Shown: positions 12,696 through 27,080, counted from the first letter of the stretch. The stretch is 64,000 nucleotides of DNA from Echinococcus granulosus (GCF_000524195.1 NW_020170521.1:34977-98976), one strand, 5' to 3'. The notes: a model not told the origin generated them from the sequence alone. Numbers and translations: made by a program.

Positions 12696-14520
12696 TTCCT
12701 CCACTTTTATCTTACCAAACTACTTTAACAAATGTCTAAAAAGATCACTTTGCTTTTAATTCGGTTAATACAAAATTTAGGAACTTTGCCAATGTCTAAA
12801 TACTTTTCTGAGAGAGGCTTAGCAAAATCCGAGGATCACTTTGGTTTAAACAGGCTGTCATTTATTTGGTGGTGAATGTAGTAAATGAAGGGACTTTAAG
12901 ATGAACTAGGAATCACGTGAAGTTCTTTAAGGTATTGCACTGATTTAACTCTGCCTGATGTTTCCTTTGAAGATCCATATGCCTTTTTGCACCTCCTAAT
13001 TACAATCTTGAGCTAGTAGATAAAAACCAATTGTAAATTTCTCAAAATCTTCCAGTCCGTGCTAAAGGTCACCAAATTCCTATGGCAATTAACCAAACTT
13101 TGAACCAGTAAGCTCTTTTCCTGAAGGCCATTCCTTTGGCTACCGACCAATTCATTCATCGATCGTCTACATAAATAAAAAAGTGGAGAAAGCTTAGTAG
13201 GTGATTATAAGATATTACTTAATTTTGAATGTTATGACTTGACAGTTTGTTCCACTCCGCGCTCGATTACGTGAGCGCCAAAGTCCTTGCAGAGGGTGCT
13301 TTCAGTAGAAGGCGTGGTCTCCGGGTCGTGTTACTAACCTCAGGTCTTTTCTACGTTGGTAATACATATTCACCATACTACTGTGATTTCTGACGACTTC
13401 ATTGAAGACTGGGAGCGCTATAATTAAGTCAACAAAATTAATAAATAAGGTGCTGGATGTCGTAGTTAAACCAAGAGTTTTTTTACTCCTGGATAAATTC
13501 CCACAAGACAGCCAACCACTTAATAAAACTTGAAAAAAATGAGGACTATAAACACTGGTGGCTTTGCACCCCATTTTATTCTATTAATTTATCTTCCTGA
13601 ATTAAATTATGGAATAGTCGGTTCCCATATGGATGATAAGATTAATTTGATAGATCAGTTGCCACTCCAGTCCACAACCTATTAAAGACAAGATTGGGAT
13701 CACGATCAGTCGTTGGAGGTCATGTGGCGAATGCACCCACCAAAGTGGATTGCTTACAGAATGGCAGTGGGCAAACCCATATGTAGGTTTTCGCGGATTT
13801 GCACCGGGGACTACTTGTCTTGTTACATGTTTAAGCCCAACAATTTTCTACCTCCTAAACGTTTCACGATTTTATTCTTCTATCACAAGGGAGTAGAGCG
13901 GATTAATGATGGTCATAGTCCGTCAAAGAAGTTCAATAAGATCAAAAGACTCTTTAAATCTAGAATTCCAACAAATAACTGAAGTCGGCATTACATTTTC
14001 CCATGCTTTCCCAGCACGTTGATGAAATAAGTCCAACAATTGCTGTCCAGCCACTTTAGGTCATTATCAAGCTCCGAATTCAGCAAAATTGATACTGACA
14101 GTTATTATGTATTTGAGCAGGGCTTTACTATGTGCCAAACAATCTAAGTGAACCAAGTTGGAAACTTTGTATCCTCATGAAGCTACGCTAAGAGGTGCAA
14201 GGTAGAGCTACCGAAGGTCATGCCCTCACTTTGAAGGGATCAAAATAATTATTTCTACGGAGAAAGCGGGACTCTACAAGACCTCCTGATTTAACAGGAA
14301 TGGTAGGTGTATGGGTTAATGAGACTCATGATATTGGCCTATAAGCATACCTAACAAACTAAAGTCTTTGGGAAATTATCTTATTGATATAAGGAAGACC
14401 CCAAAAGTTATTAACATGGACTAGATGCTATTCTATGAAAACAGCAATCAGAGCAAAGAAAATGAGGGGTTTGTGCAGTAAATTTGTAAGCTAGAACATA
14501 ATTTTATTATCTTTTCAGTC

Positions 14521-14780
14521 CCCGTTTTCGTCGTTACACTATGTTTCACTTCAAACCACAGCAGAGAGGAAATAATGCGCATTTCATCAATGCTGATGTA
14601 CACTGCAGACTTGACTGGAGTTCGAAATTATCACAGCAACAAACTAATTCCGAACTCCAGTCGGCACTTTGTACGCCAACCTCCATTTTATCTGGAGCAA
14701 AAGTAGCTCTAGAGCAACAAGAGAAAGGAGCCATTGTGTACTTAGATCCTTGGATAAATGATTGCGTTAAAAAAGAGTAG
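14521..14780 (+). CDS. Possible terminal exon, unassigned (low confidence)
   Basis: A good pyrimidine-rich acceptor ends at 14519 (TATCTTTTCAG). From there one frame is open to the TAG at 14778-14780, giving about 86 residues in a mixed, protein-like composition (Gln/Ser/Asn-rich, with YLDPWIND near the end). No upstream exon with a matching donor was found and I recognise no family. The opposite strand is also open across most of it, and a strong hairpin lies inside. It could be a terminal exon, a pseudogene or chance. Confidence 0.2.
14613..14662. repeat. Near-perfect 17-bp inverted repeat (hairpin)
   Basis: GACTGGAGTTCGAAATT at 14613-14629 is followed, after a 16-base loop, by AATTCCGAACTCCAGTC at 14646-14662. 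Sixteen of the 17 positions pair. The single mismatch is A versus C at the thirteenth base of the left arm. Confidence 0.7.
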
Positions 14781-14854
14781 TGGGAATTTAATGGAGAAAT
14801 GCTTTTAGCTTGTTCAAATCTAGTCTCACATAGTTGTTTGGGTATTTTTGCAGC

Positions 14855-15025
14855 TCCCTGAGTCTTTCGTGAGGACGAAAGAAGACATAACACTCGGGCA
14901 GAATATGTGTTGCTGACGTACAGATGGGCTAGGGGGCTACTAGCATGCTCGGATATCTAGGGCGGGACATTAAGTACACGTGAAACCGAAACGAAGAGTT
15001 AAACGGACAAACAAAGTATTGCAAT
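14855..15025 (+). repeat. TRIM-like terminal repeat, forward, solitary
   Basis: It contains GAGGACGAAAGAAGACATAA, CTCGGGCAGAATATGTGTTG, CTGACGTACAGATGGGC, GGGGGCTACTAGCATGC, and GAAACCGAAACGAAGAGTTA near the end. There is a deletion in the centre relative to the copy at 7745-7945. It is one of the clearer copies. Confidence 0.6.
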
Positions 15026-18000
15026 CACTACCAAACTCGAGGCTTTGATGGCCATTGAAACCCACAAGGTTTATAAAAGCCTTCCATGGTTTCTTTATGC
15101 ATATTTAATTGTACACGGTAGATGTCCTCCTTCTATGACGTTTAGGCGTGGTATCCACCCAAAGTAATCAGATCATACCTGATTCTAGCTTGATTTGCCA
15201 ACCAGTATAATCAGCTCTAAACATTACTGATAGTAATGACAAAAAGCGCTTACTAAAAAGTATCCTGAAATACATACTGGGTGGGAACTCAAACCACATG
15301 AAATACACAGATAGAGAATTTGTCTTATTCAGCTAGGGACACGGCTCTTCTTATGCCAGTTGATCTCATGACAGGCATTTCGGATAGACTTTAGACTGAC
15401 TGCTCGACTGGCTGATTGGATGCCGTGGGGAATGTTGTGCTACTGCCTTTTGCTTTACTTGACTAGAAATTTGTACTTCTACCTTTCTATCTATCCATAA
15501 TGCTTTGAGAATCCGGTTTTGTAGGACAAAATTGGTTCATTTTTAAGGGGCAAGACAAATTCTTGCCAAGAAAAGTGCATCACAGGAACTGGTCAAGCAA
15601 AAGAAGGGAACGACAAACTGCGGCATACGGAATCTGTTGGATATTTTCACGCGACCTCTGGCAGGAGCTAGTGACAGCTCAAATCGACAAAAAATTAGAC
15701 AGAATGGGATACCGCGGAATGTACCACTTTTCACAACGAATATTTTAGGTCGCCTTTAATAAAACAAAGGTTTTCGGGCATTGGAACTCCTAAAACTCAT
15801 GCCTTTTGCCTTTCCTAAAAGACAACGCTAAAATTTCCCCACCTCTGACTAAACTCACCAGTGAGTGATAATTATTGCCGGTCATAGGAAAAATGGGACT
15901 AATTTTAAAGGCGTTTCACATTTTCAAGGAAGAGTTCATAAAAAATCTATTTATCTCCTCAAATTCCCCCAGAAAAAGTGCTTTCGGTCCAAAATTTTTA
16001 ACTCTTTGATTTAATATTAAGCGCCAGGAAAAGTGGCAAAAAAGCTATCAAGTTGGAGTTCTCGGATTCGAAAAGAGATCTGCCTGTAAAGTTTTTCGTG
16101 CACGAAAGTCAGAAACCTTAGAAGACTACTAGAGGACTTGCCCAAATATAAGAGGCACAGGTTAAAATACCCTTCTGATTGGGAACGAAATTAGGTCTAT
16201 GTAAAGTAGGCGGCACGTTTGGCCGAAGAACACGCAATGTCTAGTTTTATTTCAGTCTGCAATTTCCCCAAAGAGATATCTGCATGGTAGATTAAAGTTC
16301 TTTTGAAATCTGCGCAAAATGCAAATTCAGTTTAATTGCGTAGCGTCTTTTCGGTGCATAGCTACTTCTGCTTCTACTGTGAAGATAACTGTGGAATTCC
16401 CCTTAACCTCACAAAGCTTTCCCTAAATGGGCTGAAAACTGTCCAGTATTTTTTAAGGTATTTAGGACTGAAATTGCATAAATGCGTCCTGCTTGCTGTT
16501 CAAACGGCGTGACCTCTGCAACTGACTTGGTATGAAGCCTTACAGCGCATGGTCTAGTGATTTTGCATCCTTCCTACTAATGTTCTGTGCACCATGAAAT
16601 ATACTTGCATAAGCCTGGTGATTTTATCACGTTAACCCATAAAAAATACCAGATAAATTTGTTGATTAATTGCAGAGCTGAATTTTTATTTCAGAAAACA
16701 AATGTTTACGAGAACCTAATTCCTTTCACAGAACTAAGCACATATATTTTTGTTTTGAAATATAAGCACCATTGCCCCTAATTTCTATCTTAACAAGAAT
16801 TTAAAATAATTTCATTGGCGGGATCAATTCCTCTCTGTCGTCTCGCTCTCTCTAGCATGCTTCAAGGGGATTCTGGGCATTATGGAGGCGCTTTTTCCTG
16901 CACCACTCTGAATCATCCTCGAGGGTGTAACATGGCGTATCGGTAGAGAGGAGCGGTTGTTTTTGTTGTCCAGCAAAAGGGGCTAGCAGAATACAGATGT
17001 GCTTAAAGACACGTAGCACCACGTTACTGCTGAAACTTTAACAGTGCGGAAACAAAGGAAAGAAAGGTGAGGAAGCCTGAGCGGTTGCAGCCCTGTTCAA
17101 AAGGCCAAGCCACCCAGGTAAAAATAAAAAAGCTAAAGGTTGAATAATGTGCGAAGGTGAACCCATTTGCACCAGAATAGTTACTTTGAAAACCATCCAC
17201 AAGGCAAGAAGGATAGTAGGTAAATGTTTGCAGGGATGGGGAATTATTTAATTGCTTAGTCAGAGGTGCACCTCATTGGCTTCATCGGAAATAAAGTTAT
17301 TTCTCCTTTTAGATTTCATTGGAAGGGTCGTCTACATCTGGACGGTGTTCTACAAAAAGTGCATTAAAATTCAATCCCCATCTGCCAAAACACTCAAATA
17401 AGCTTAGATTAGTTCAGCACGGCATAAATCCATATGATTCAGTTTTAAATTATCCTTGCTACTTTTCTTTTTTCAATGATATGCAAACTTTTCCATGGAG
17501 GATAAAATTTGTAGACTGAAAAGTTTTCATAGTTGGGCGTGTAATTATAGGCAGACTCATTTTTTTAACTATAGTCCAAGAAATATTTTTTTGTACGGTC
17601 TTCCGTTCCTGCCACCATGACCTCGGTGGCTTGCAATCACCAGGGATGATGGGTTGAAATCACAGGGTTGGGAGAATGATACTTACGGATTGTAGTGCCT
17701 GCCATAGTTTTGGTTAGGATCTCTGATCCTCGTGTTCGAAGCATGACAAGATATCCTCAAGGATTCTACTGACTTCGAAGGGATACATTTTGCGAAATAT
17801 ACCACGAAGCGTTGCTTTTATAAATGCATAGTTGTTCGTTTGGGTCAACTCGGCGTAGCGCTACCACGCCGTATCGGCCCGATTCGCCCCTGGGGGCATC
17901 ACAGCGATGTCTGTATGGAAGAATGCCATTGATATGAATGGGAGGCAGCGCCACTAAGGTGATGGTAAAGCTTAAGGGGATTAAAGAATTTGCCCTGGTA

Positions 18001-18539
18001 ACTGGCAAATACAACCGATACAAATTTGCTTTTTCGCCCTTTACATTGCATATTATTTGTGAAAAACTATATCATCTGAAGAGATAATCTTTTAAGAGTA
18101 CCTTTCACCTAAGTCAAAAAGTATCCCTTGTTCTTGACCAAATCAGACCATCCTCATTTCACTGCGTAGGTTTTTTGACGTAAATGTCTTTCATTCTTTT
18201 ACTTAAGGCTTGGAGTTTTCATGTTAAAGTGGTAAGGCGAACAAAAGAAATCAAAAGTCCTCATCACCTCCCCTTCGAAAGATTTTTTTAACAAACCGAG
18301 CAAAATATAGGTTTTACCCACTCATTTTAGCTTTCTTATATAAGATTTTTTTCTTGTCGCAGCACTCCAGGTATGCAAAAGTGGCTTTCGTTTTATCACT
18401 GAAATTCGGTTCATAATTATTGCATTTTATGCTTGTAGGGTGACTCTAAGAGAAAATCAGGTTAAACGAGGTTGAGAAGGACCTTTTACAATTTGGAAAA
18501 CCAAATGAACTAGCAGTGACATACGATTTAGTGAGTGTG

Positions 18540-19565
18540 ATGCTTTGGTCATTTACCTAACTCTTCATTTCGGTTTTACGGGCGCTTAAGACTCCGTTTT
18601 ATTCTTTCGGCCTCTAAACCAGACCAGTGTTCTCCATCCTTTCTCTTCGTTGGCCGTGCATAATCTACCCTAGTGCCCTGTCTCCTTTCGCCTTCAAGAA
18701 AGACTCGGGGCACTACAATTGTGGCATTGGAATGCAAACCAAAGCCTAAGGGATAACTGCCTTGATTTCCATGACTGAATGCTATATTTCGTTGTGACGG
18801 AAGAAGGCAATATGCCGCATTTGGAAGAATATGTGAGGATCCCTAGCAGAAGGTTTGAAACCGACGCTAACCTTTGGCAACTACACCAGTTCCATGTTCT
18901 TCAGAAAAGCTATTTACAACAGAGGCGACGCCGCCCGTTAAGCAGGAGCTGTCTACGGTGCCTGTGCAAAGATGTCAATTAATTGAACACACAATACGCT
19001 CTCCACCCAGATAGATATATGGATGGCCAGCACTTAAGTTAGAAAGGAGTGGCAGAGGGTAATGAACCTGAAGCCTTATCATCACGAAACCATTTCATAC
19101 AACTCTGATTTTAAGTCAGATTTCTTACAATTATCAATAAGCATACTTGATAGCCTGCACGTTTTCTTTTCTCCCATTACATTTGTCAAGCAGGATGGCA
19201 CGCTAGATCCGGTGGAATTACCAAGAGGGATCAGCCGCCTAGCGGTCAAATATCTTTTTATTTGCCCGCGAATTCGATGACTGGCACGATTGGCTCGTAG
19301 GTACTTTAGATACAATACCAAATACTTCGTGATGGCCGACGTGGAAAATTGACCAGGTGGGACCCCGGGAAAATGCTTAAAAAGACATAGGGGTCATATA
19401 AAACTCTAATTATTTGTTTTGGTTTCTAAGGCACTGAAGTCTCTTAGGATTGTACTTCCACCGAGTGGTCATGCCGGTAGCCTCTTGACCCTTCTTAACG
19501 TCGAGAATACATATTCCGTCTTGGTATCGCGCCTTCTGTTGTCTTTAGGGAAACTTCGGGGCGTT
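18540..19565 (-). mobile_element. TRIM-like element, reverse, near full length
   Basis: Direct terminal repeats lie at about 18540-18725 (TCATTTCGGTTTTACGGGCG through CTTTCGCCTTCAAGAAAGAC) and about 19385-19565 (GTGGTCATGCCGGTAGCCTC through GTCTTTAGGGAAACTTCGGG). They flank about 660 bp that matches the interior of the copy at 10425-11465 in the same order, including CCAGATAGATATATGGATGG and a GATGACTGGCACGATTGGCTC segment near its end. It is non-coding. Confidence 0.55.
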
Positions 19566-21780
19566 GCATAGGTACCACATCCTGTGTGCATGGGTACTTC
19601 TTGCAAGTTTTAAATACATTTTTGTTAATTGTGATTTTGGCATTAAAACGTAAAGTGAGCCTGAAGACATCGAAAATTTCCATACATTTTAGTAAAAGAC
19701 TTACAGTAGAATTAAGGGGGAAGACATAATATAATAATAGGTAGAGTAAAGCATTCCACAAACTAGTATTATCCTGATCGGAACATTTGTCTTTCAGCTC
19801 ATCAAATGCAACCAAAGAGCATTTAATGGTTGCCAAGACTTGTCAATAAGGTCTGAACCTCTAAAGTGTGACCTACTTATAACCTAACCAGTAGTATAAG
19901 GCTAACCTGAATTTATCCATTTTCTAGATTCTTCCTTAAAAATTGCATATATTCTGCTTCGTAACTCTCATAAATATGCATTTTGATTTTGAAGGTGACA
20001 TATAGCAGAATTATTTTAGGTAACTAGGCCAAAAATAAGAATTTATCTATATTAGCTGAACGGAATCTCAATAACTTCCTCCAAATATCCCTACAAATAC
20101 TATATTAATCTGGTCTAAGTATCCCCATTATCCCTTCTAGTAATTTTGTCTTTTAAATTCCTTCTACTTTTTGTTTGCTTAAATGCTCTAAGGGGACAAT
20201 ACTAGATGGTAATCAGGGGAAGCATTTGGATGAAGCGTTGATAAGTAAGCATGTTCCATAATCGGATGGACGAAGAAAGGAAGGGCTAGCCTTGTTTACG
20301 CCTTTCACCTTTACTTCCAGTCTTGCATTTTTATCGCGTCGTTGCTGAAGAAAATAAATAACTAGGAGGTACATCCATTTGGCTATTTTAAACCATTAAA
20401 TTCCATTACACTAGATTGGTATCAGTCTTAAGTGCCTGTTAATGTGCTTTGAGCAGATTTACACAAACTAAAAGTTTAAACATGGTGATAGTTTTAAGTT
20501 ATTTAAATGGGTTTCCTTTTTGGTAGCTGATTAGCTAAGCACATTCGCAACAGGTAAGGAAATTGGGTGTCACACATGTGTGACGTTGGCAGAAAAAGGT
20601 AACAAAATTGGCTCAACAGTAGAGCAATCACATCAAAGATAAAGACTTCTTTGGGGAACGTGCATTTTGCAGCACTTCTTTGCATTTTAAATCAGATAGG
20701 TGAACAGAGCCAGGGTGTCATAACTGCGCAAATCATGATGAGATTGCATGGGCTAATTAACCCGCAGATGATGATACACTTCTGTCTTTTGATACAGTAG
20801 TGGATGTTGCTCTCAGTCCTGTGACATGTTTATTTGACCACCCAATGGTAAATCTACCGAAACCCTCCTAAAACACACTGTGCCCCGACCTTCTTAACTT
20901 TGGAACGAGCGAACGAGATGAACTAGGGTATCCGACAAATAAAGTTACAGCTATCGGGGTTTGACAGCGTTGATGGTAGGTTTCCGCCTCCTCGGGGGCC
21001 AATGCCGTCAGTGCATCACACAATTCGTATTTATTTGTTCTCTCACCTAAAGAGAACAGACAAGAAAATATGCAAGACACATATGTACTGCCAGCTCAAC
21101 TAAAATAATTTCCCCATTGTAATGGGGAAAGTATGATTAGCGTGTGGTGTTGGAAACTTCCCAAAATTTTAGACGATACCTACTAACCAGGTAGTGTATT
21201 AAAACAAACATTCCCATAAAGTGAGTGGCCGAAGTACCTCAAAGAAGGCTTTGATTAAATTCAACCCTTGGAGGCACAAATACTCTCCTTGATGGATGAT
21301 GCTGCCGTGGAATGAGGCTGCTTGCTTCGGGAAATGATTTACCATTAAATCGTGACAGCTATGACAGCATATTATTAGGAAAAAGCTGCTTTCCTTTAGG
21401 CCCATTTAAGCCAAATGAATTGACAATGTGATCATTTAACAATTGAGCATTTTTTATATATTGCCTAAAGCCAGATGAATTTTTGCAGTGACCTTTTTTC
21501 TTTCTTCAGAGACATTTGTCCAAAGGTTTAGGCTAACTAATCATGCTCAAATTTTGCCATATAAATTCGTTTCTGAGATTTCTCACTATCTTTCAACGAA
21601 AGAAGGGATTAGGTATTAATGAGGCAACGTCGGCCACTGTTTTCTTATTATTAATGGAAGCACTTCTGCTTTGCTGGATTCTAATTCTATTGCCCATCAT
21701 GATGTCAAGCTTGAGACTGGGGCAGTTGTCAAATATTGGCGCGTTATGGATTATGCTTCTTTGATAGACTGAACTCAGAA

Positions 21781-22325
21781 AGACATGGCTGATCAGCACT
21801 GTAGTGAGAACAAAGTGACGAGGAGGGATAAATGCGATGCCTTATGCTCACAAAACTATTTAAAATCTGGTCATGTATCAAATGACCCTGATTTAGAGCC
21901 AGTGTTCTTACAAATGGCGGTGGACAAACGAGGTAGCCAGCAGATGCAGTTCTTCCCCGAAGGCTGTTTCCAAATTGGACGAATCTCCAAATCCAGTCAT
22001 ATACTCTATGACTGACATGGGTGGTAAGTGGGTGGTTTATTTTTTTGTGTTGGCCAGGACGAGAGGTCCACCAAAGGGAGGATTGGGAACGACACTCGAA
22101 AGGAGATGGGGCTACGTAATGCCCCATTTATTTGTTAGCCTCTTCATTTTGGTTTCGCGGGCACTCAAAGCTCGGTTTTTGTGCTTATACTGGGCGGCAC
22201 GACCTCCACGCCATACCAGTAGCCCATTCCCATAACTTTGACATGTTAACGATACATTTTCTGTCCTAGTGCCATTAGTTTTTTGACTTCAGGAAGGATT
22301 TAAGGCACTTCATTGATAATTTATT
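21781..22325 (-). mobile_element. TRIM-like element, reverse, truncated
   Basis: A terminal repeat at about 22113-22325 is preceded by about 330 bp of the family's interior (from 21781). The interior includes GATTTAGAGCCAGTGTTCTT and the GGAGATGGGGCTACGTAATG junction that also occurs at the interior/repeat boundary at 11300. The other half of the interior and the low-coordinate terminal repeat are missing. Confidence 0.5.
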
Positions 22326-25017
22326 ATCCAAAGTCACGAAACATTCATTCACCTACGTTTGATGCCTTTTGTTCACTAGATTACGGCAACAGTATTAGGA
22401 TAACCACCCCCCAAGAACGAGTTCATTGGTGCTGTCATCAGTGCAGCACCCTACCTACACTGGCGGATACTTTAAAGCATTTGATCCTCTAAAAAAAACA
22501 TGGAGACTGATAGATAGGCGGTATAAGTATGTTTTGGGCCATAAATATAAAGTTTAAGTTTGTGTTAAACAGGAACATTTGGAAATGAAAGTAAAAAATG
22601 CCATAAAGTGAGGATTGCGTCCCCATGTTGTTTTTTAAGGAAATTTAATCTTTTTCACCAGTCTAGGCAAATTTTTAGCACCAATTTGGTGCCCAGGACT
22701 AGGTGTTTTATTCGTTGAATACTGGTTCACGTGGACTGGTTACTGTGCTGTAGTCTGGCTGCCACCACGACCAACACCGCCACCGGCACAGAGGTGTGCC
22801 GTCAGCCGGCACTGAAACCCTTTTGTCATTTGAATGACTTACTACCACGAAGTATTCCATTACCGTAGGAATTGTTTGAATTTCACCACCTTTTCGAGTT
22901 CCCTGCCTTCGTGTGGAAGGCGCACAATCAAAACGCGCTCTCTCAAACCCATGACCTCCCGTTTTTTGCCTGGAGTCCTAATTAATTTTGATTGACTTAG
23001 CCCACGAAATAACTCTAATTCTGCTATAAGGCGTGACTGATACTTACTATCCGTTTGACGTGAACACTCTTTAGTCTCCTCGGCATCTTCACAAGTGATC
23101 TCTTGATTTTGAATTCACGCCTCCTCTCAAGCTTTTTGGTTTTCACTTCAAAGTATTGTTTTTAGACGGAAACGCTCGAAAGACTTCTTGTATTGTCCGA
23201 CTTGTTAAATGGTTATTCCCCTATTGACAAAAATTTGCTCTTCTTTCTGACAATCATCACTGAATTAAGTATATAGGCTAGACGAAACCGCTCCAGTGAT
23301 TTGCCATGAGCTAACACATCCTTACCTTCACAGTATTTTTGGCACTTTGAGTCACCCTTGGGGATGTGACAAAGCCTATCATTATGGGAGAAGGTTATGG
23401 TTAGCAAGCAGAACTGGGTGCGGCTTTGGATATAGTTGAATATCGAGGCTACCATATTAGACGTAGAACTGGAGGAAAGTGGACCGCTCGCTTTGTTTAA
23501 TGATAGCTTGAAATTGTCTCATTTAATGGCACAGATGAACGCCATTGTAACCCACAATTACGAAGTCAGTGTTCTAATAGCCTCTCAATACTTCATCCTA
23601 CCACCATTAAAATAATATGATCAGAGCGTCTTACACGTTGGAGAGTTTATCCCAACCTCAAATAGCAGCACAGATATGCATTTTCCTCATCAGAACCACG
23701 GGGTTTATAGTGAACCTAATGCAGCGCTTCCCCAGAGTGTCGGTTATCAGGAAGGTGATTTCAAATTCCCTCTGCTTGCCAGTTATGCGTTGTAGAGCTT
23801 AAATTATCTATGAAGGTGTCGTAAGGTGTACCAGTTTGAAAGTAGCTTTATTGTTAGCGTATAAGAAGGGCTGGGTGACTGGTGGCACACCACCAGCGCA
23901 AAAAGCATACACCACCACCAGGTTGAAGACTATAATATCAAGAAATCCAACAGCTCACGTATAAATCAAGTTGCATTAACTCCATTAGCATAACATGCCT
24001 CATGATGAACTCCAGCCAGCTGCCTCCGCTGCATTTGTTAGCATGGCATTAGGCTGTTTAAACTTAAATTTTTAATGTCACGTCACCTGTGGAAACTGCT
24101 CTGGTGATAAATTTGGGTAATTGTGAGCTCTTATGTAAAAACGGAAATGACAGATATGAAGTTGCTGACGAAATTTTGTCTCAGCCCTTTTAAATTTTGT
24201 TGGCGGTGAATTTCACCTTTACATAACCAAATTTGAAAGCAAACAGTAAACACTACATTTGATTTTTAGGGACTATTTTCAAGCTTACATTAAGGAGGGG
24301 TTACCTTCCACGGTTAGGTATGATCAATACCCGTGAAGCGCTGTCACCTCAGCCTTTATCATCATGTTGGCGGTATGGCATCCTACACATATCTACGACC
24401 TTCCAGCTCCTTCGTACACCAATGGCGAAGCATTATTCAATGCCATTGTGCTTCACTACACGTCCTCATTACACATCTTGAAAACCAGGCGAGGTAAATT
24501 CGCAACCGCATTGCACTTGTCGCTCTGATAACGTAGACAGAGCCGAAGGCAGAATCATTGACGCTTTATGTAAGTTAATTTCATATCTTTAATAATACAA
24601 ATAAAAGTGGGAATTTTTTTTTTTTGAAATTTACAACCAAATTAGATGAAGATGAGCCTTATCGGGTTCATTCAAACTATACTTGATGGACGCCACTGAA
24701 AAGGCTGTGAAGCAAACTGTTTCCAAGACACGATTTTGAGATGTCTGAACAATCCGCCTACATTTAATTTGAAACGGGCTTGTAAAGAGGCATTGTGCAT
24801 GAGATGCTGCATCACACCGTGTTTTTTACAGACTATGTAAAAATAGGGGAGCTAAAACATCCGGAAGTCTCACTCTTGGATCCCTAGAGTTTGCTACTGC
24901 GGAAGCTGGAGGAAAAATTACCCAAGTTAACATCTCCAATCATCTTCATCCCACCCCTCATTCCTCGTCATTTCAAAAACCAAACATGGTGCAAGCAATC
25001 CGATTTGAAACCTTAAA

Positions 25018-25280
25018 TCATTCTGTTATAGCTAGAAATTCGATCGGAGAATAGACTTCAGATTTCAGATGAAGGGTCCTGGATCCATCTGCATACTTAA
25101 CAGGGTGTACTTCAGATAAAGAAACATCACTGTGCAGTAGCACCCCAACCTGCTTGAACAAGTGGCATACAGTTCTGATGTCAAGGTCACAGTGAGTAGG
25201 CGGAAACCAATCATCGACCAACTTGTGCGTGAAATGTGTGCAGCAGTGGCGGCATTGAGTTGAGCCTGGCGCCTACCTGC
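25018..25280 (-). CDS. Possible Cys/His-rich terminal exon, unassigned (low confidence)
   Basis: On the minus strand one frame is open from about 25280 down to a stop at 25018-25020. Its start is Cys/His-rich (CRHCCTHFTHK), followed by VDDWFPPTHCDLDIRTVCHL and a well-mixed C-terminal part. Spacing of Cys and His does not match a zinc finger class that I can name. No initiator ATG lies near the start, so an exon or a decayed gene is more likely than a complete small gene. Confidence is low. Confidence 0.2.
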
Positions 25281-27080
25281 TTGTACTTATCACACGCGAT
25301 ATGCAAAAAAGTGGTGATATGTATCCACAGATCTGCGGATATCTGGAACCCAAACACCCGGAAATACGGAAACTAAGCCTTGCAAGTAAAGTCCTATTGA
25401 TTTCTTCAAAATTTTGCTTTTGTATACGTCGACTTAAGTTTAATGCCTCACTTGTAGCATTTTGAACAACCAAGATGTATTTGATACTCAAAGGTGGTCT
25501 GGTCATGTCAGGATTTCTACATATTTACCTAAATTATCACGTTTATTTACTGCTTGATATTTTGGAATTAGGCTCGGATTTAATGAATTGGCCTTTCACC
25601 AATTTGATTTGCCCATTAAGTTTAGCAACAAACTCAAGATGCCTGAAAATCATTCTTAAGTTAAAGTAGCGATTAACTCAAAGCGTCACCTCTTACAGTG
25701 CATATAAAAGAGTTATTTAAGTCCATGTTTTTACCTTCACATCTCAGGTCAGATCTACGCAATCTCAACGCACCTTAGTAAAGATGGGGTTGACTGTGTT
25801 CCTCTTTATTGTTTGATCTAACTAATGGAATCTAATTTCTTGAAAGACAGATGTGGAATCAGCGTACTTGAGCATCTTAGGCATCTAACGTGGGCGTATT
25901 TCATCTATCCTCAAATTTTTCCGACTTGAAATCTGTTTATTACCAGCAATCCAATAGAGCATTCAAACAACCTTTATTTCCGAAGTAACCACGCTTTATG
26001 ACTCTAAATTTGGCCGCGTACCTTCTTAGGAGATGGTATTCTGCTTATTAAGACCCTTACAAATAAGTATTAACGTTGGCACACGACGGTCTTACATGCA
26101 TCTCACACAGATTGTGGGGAGACGACGATGTCCCATGCGAGAACTAATAATATACATTTTTAACTACCATACAATGTCTCCAAAACAATCTACTCAGTGA
26201 AATGTCCATCATCTGGAATAACACTTTTATTACCAATTTGATGAAAGTGAGAACACAGTCATCTGACTGTAGCGATTTGAGTGAAGACTTGCATTCGCAG
26301 CACTACGTTCACTTAGGTCGACAATGTGCGCTAAAGATGTGTACTTTTATTCACTCAGAAAAATGTATTCTAACTTGGGATCTAGGGCGGAGCACGTGCT
26401 TCGTGCTTACGACTGGGTCAGGAGATGGCAAAAACACCGTAAGTTATCAATAGGGATTATTATTTACTCAGCGAAATACCTTCTTCCGGCAGTTTTTTGC
26501 CTGTTGTGACATGGAACATCACTATCACTGCAATAGAGTAGCAGTGGTTTCGTAAAACTTTCCCTACAGACTTCTTAAATTAGTTTGAAACAGCTTCACT
26601 TGATAAAAATACAGTCTCTTTGAAATCCTCCTGTGCATTCTCACTTGCTACTCCTCCGAGTCACTTTGTATCACCCAGTAATATCTCATTGTCAAATGGT
26701 CTGTAGCTGGTAAGACTGGTTACGCACCTATGTTCAACAAAGCTATTCTCAGAGGTGCAGTTAAATTATTTCAGTGTTCTTTGGCTCAAGCATGAAAAAA
26801 CCAGAGTTTGTGGGTTCAAGACCAAAACTGGACTTCTGGCTACTAATCAGGCGATCACACTCAGTTAAATTAATTGGTTGTTAATTGATGGTGTTGGTTA
26901 ATGGCACCTTCAATCTAAGTGGCGGTTACTAGCTAAACTACTAACCTCCACGAGCGTAGCCATACAGACTCCTGTGCATTGGATAGTAATTTACGCCTTA
27001 GAGCCTGCACAGGTTGGTGCTAAGGCAGTGGCTCCGCCTACACGAATTTGCAAAAGTGAACGCCGCTGAATTGATTAAAT

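Larger units (their letters stand above)
12696..18539. other. Gene-poor stretch with unassigned open frames
   Basis: Apart from the terminal repeat at 14855-15025 I see no exon that I can assign. The open frames at 13713-13982 and 14541-14780 are the most protein-like by composition, but they lack partners. Candidate exons of an undetected gene cannot be excluded. Confidence 0.3.
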
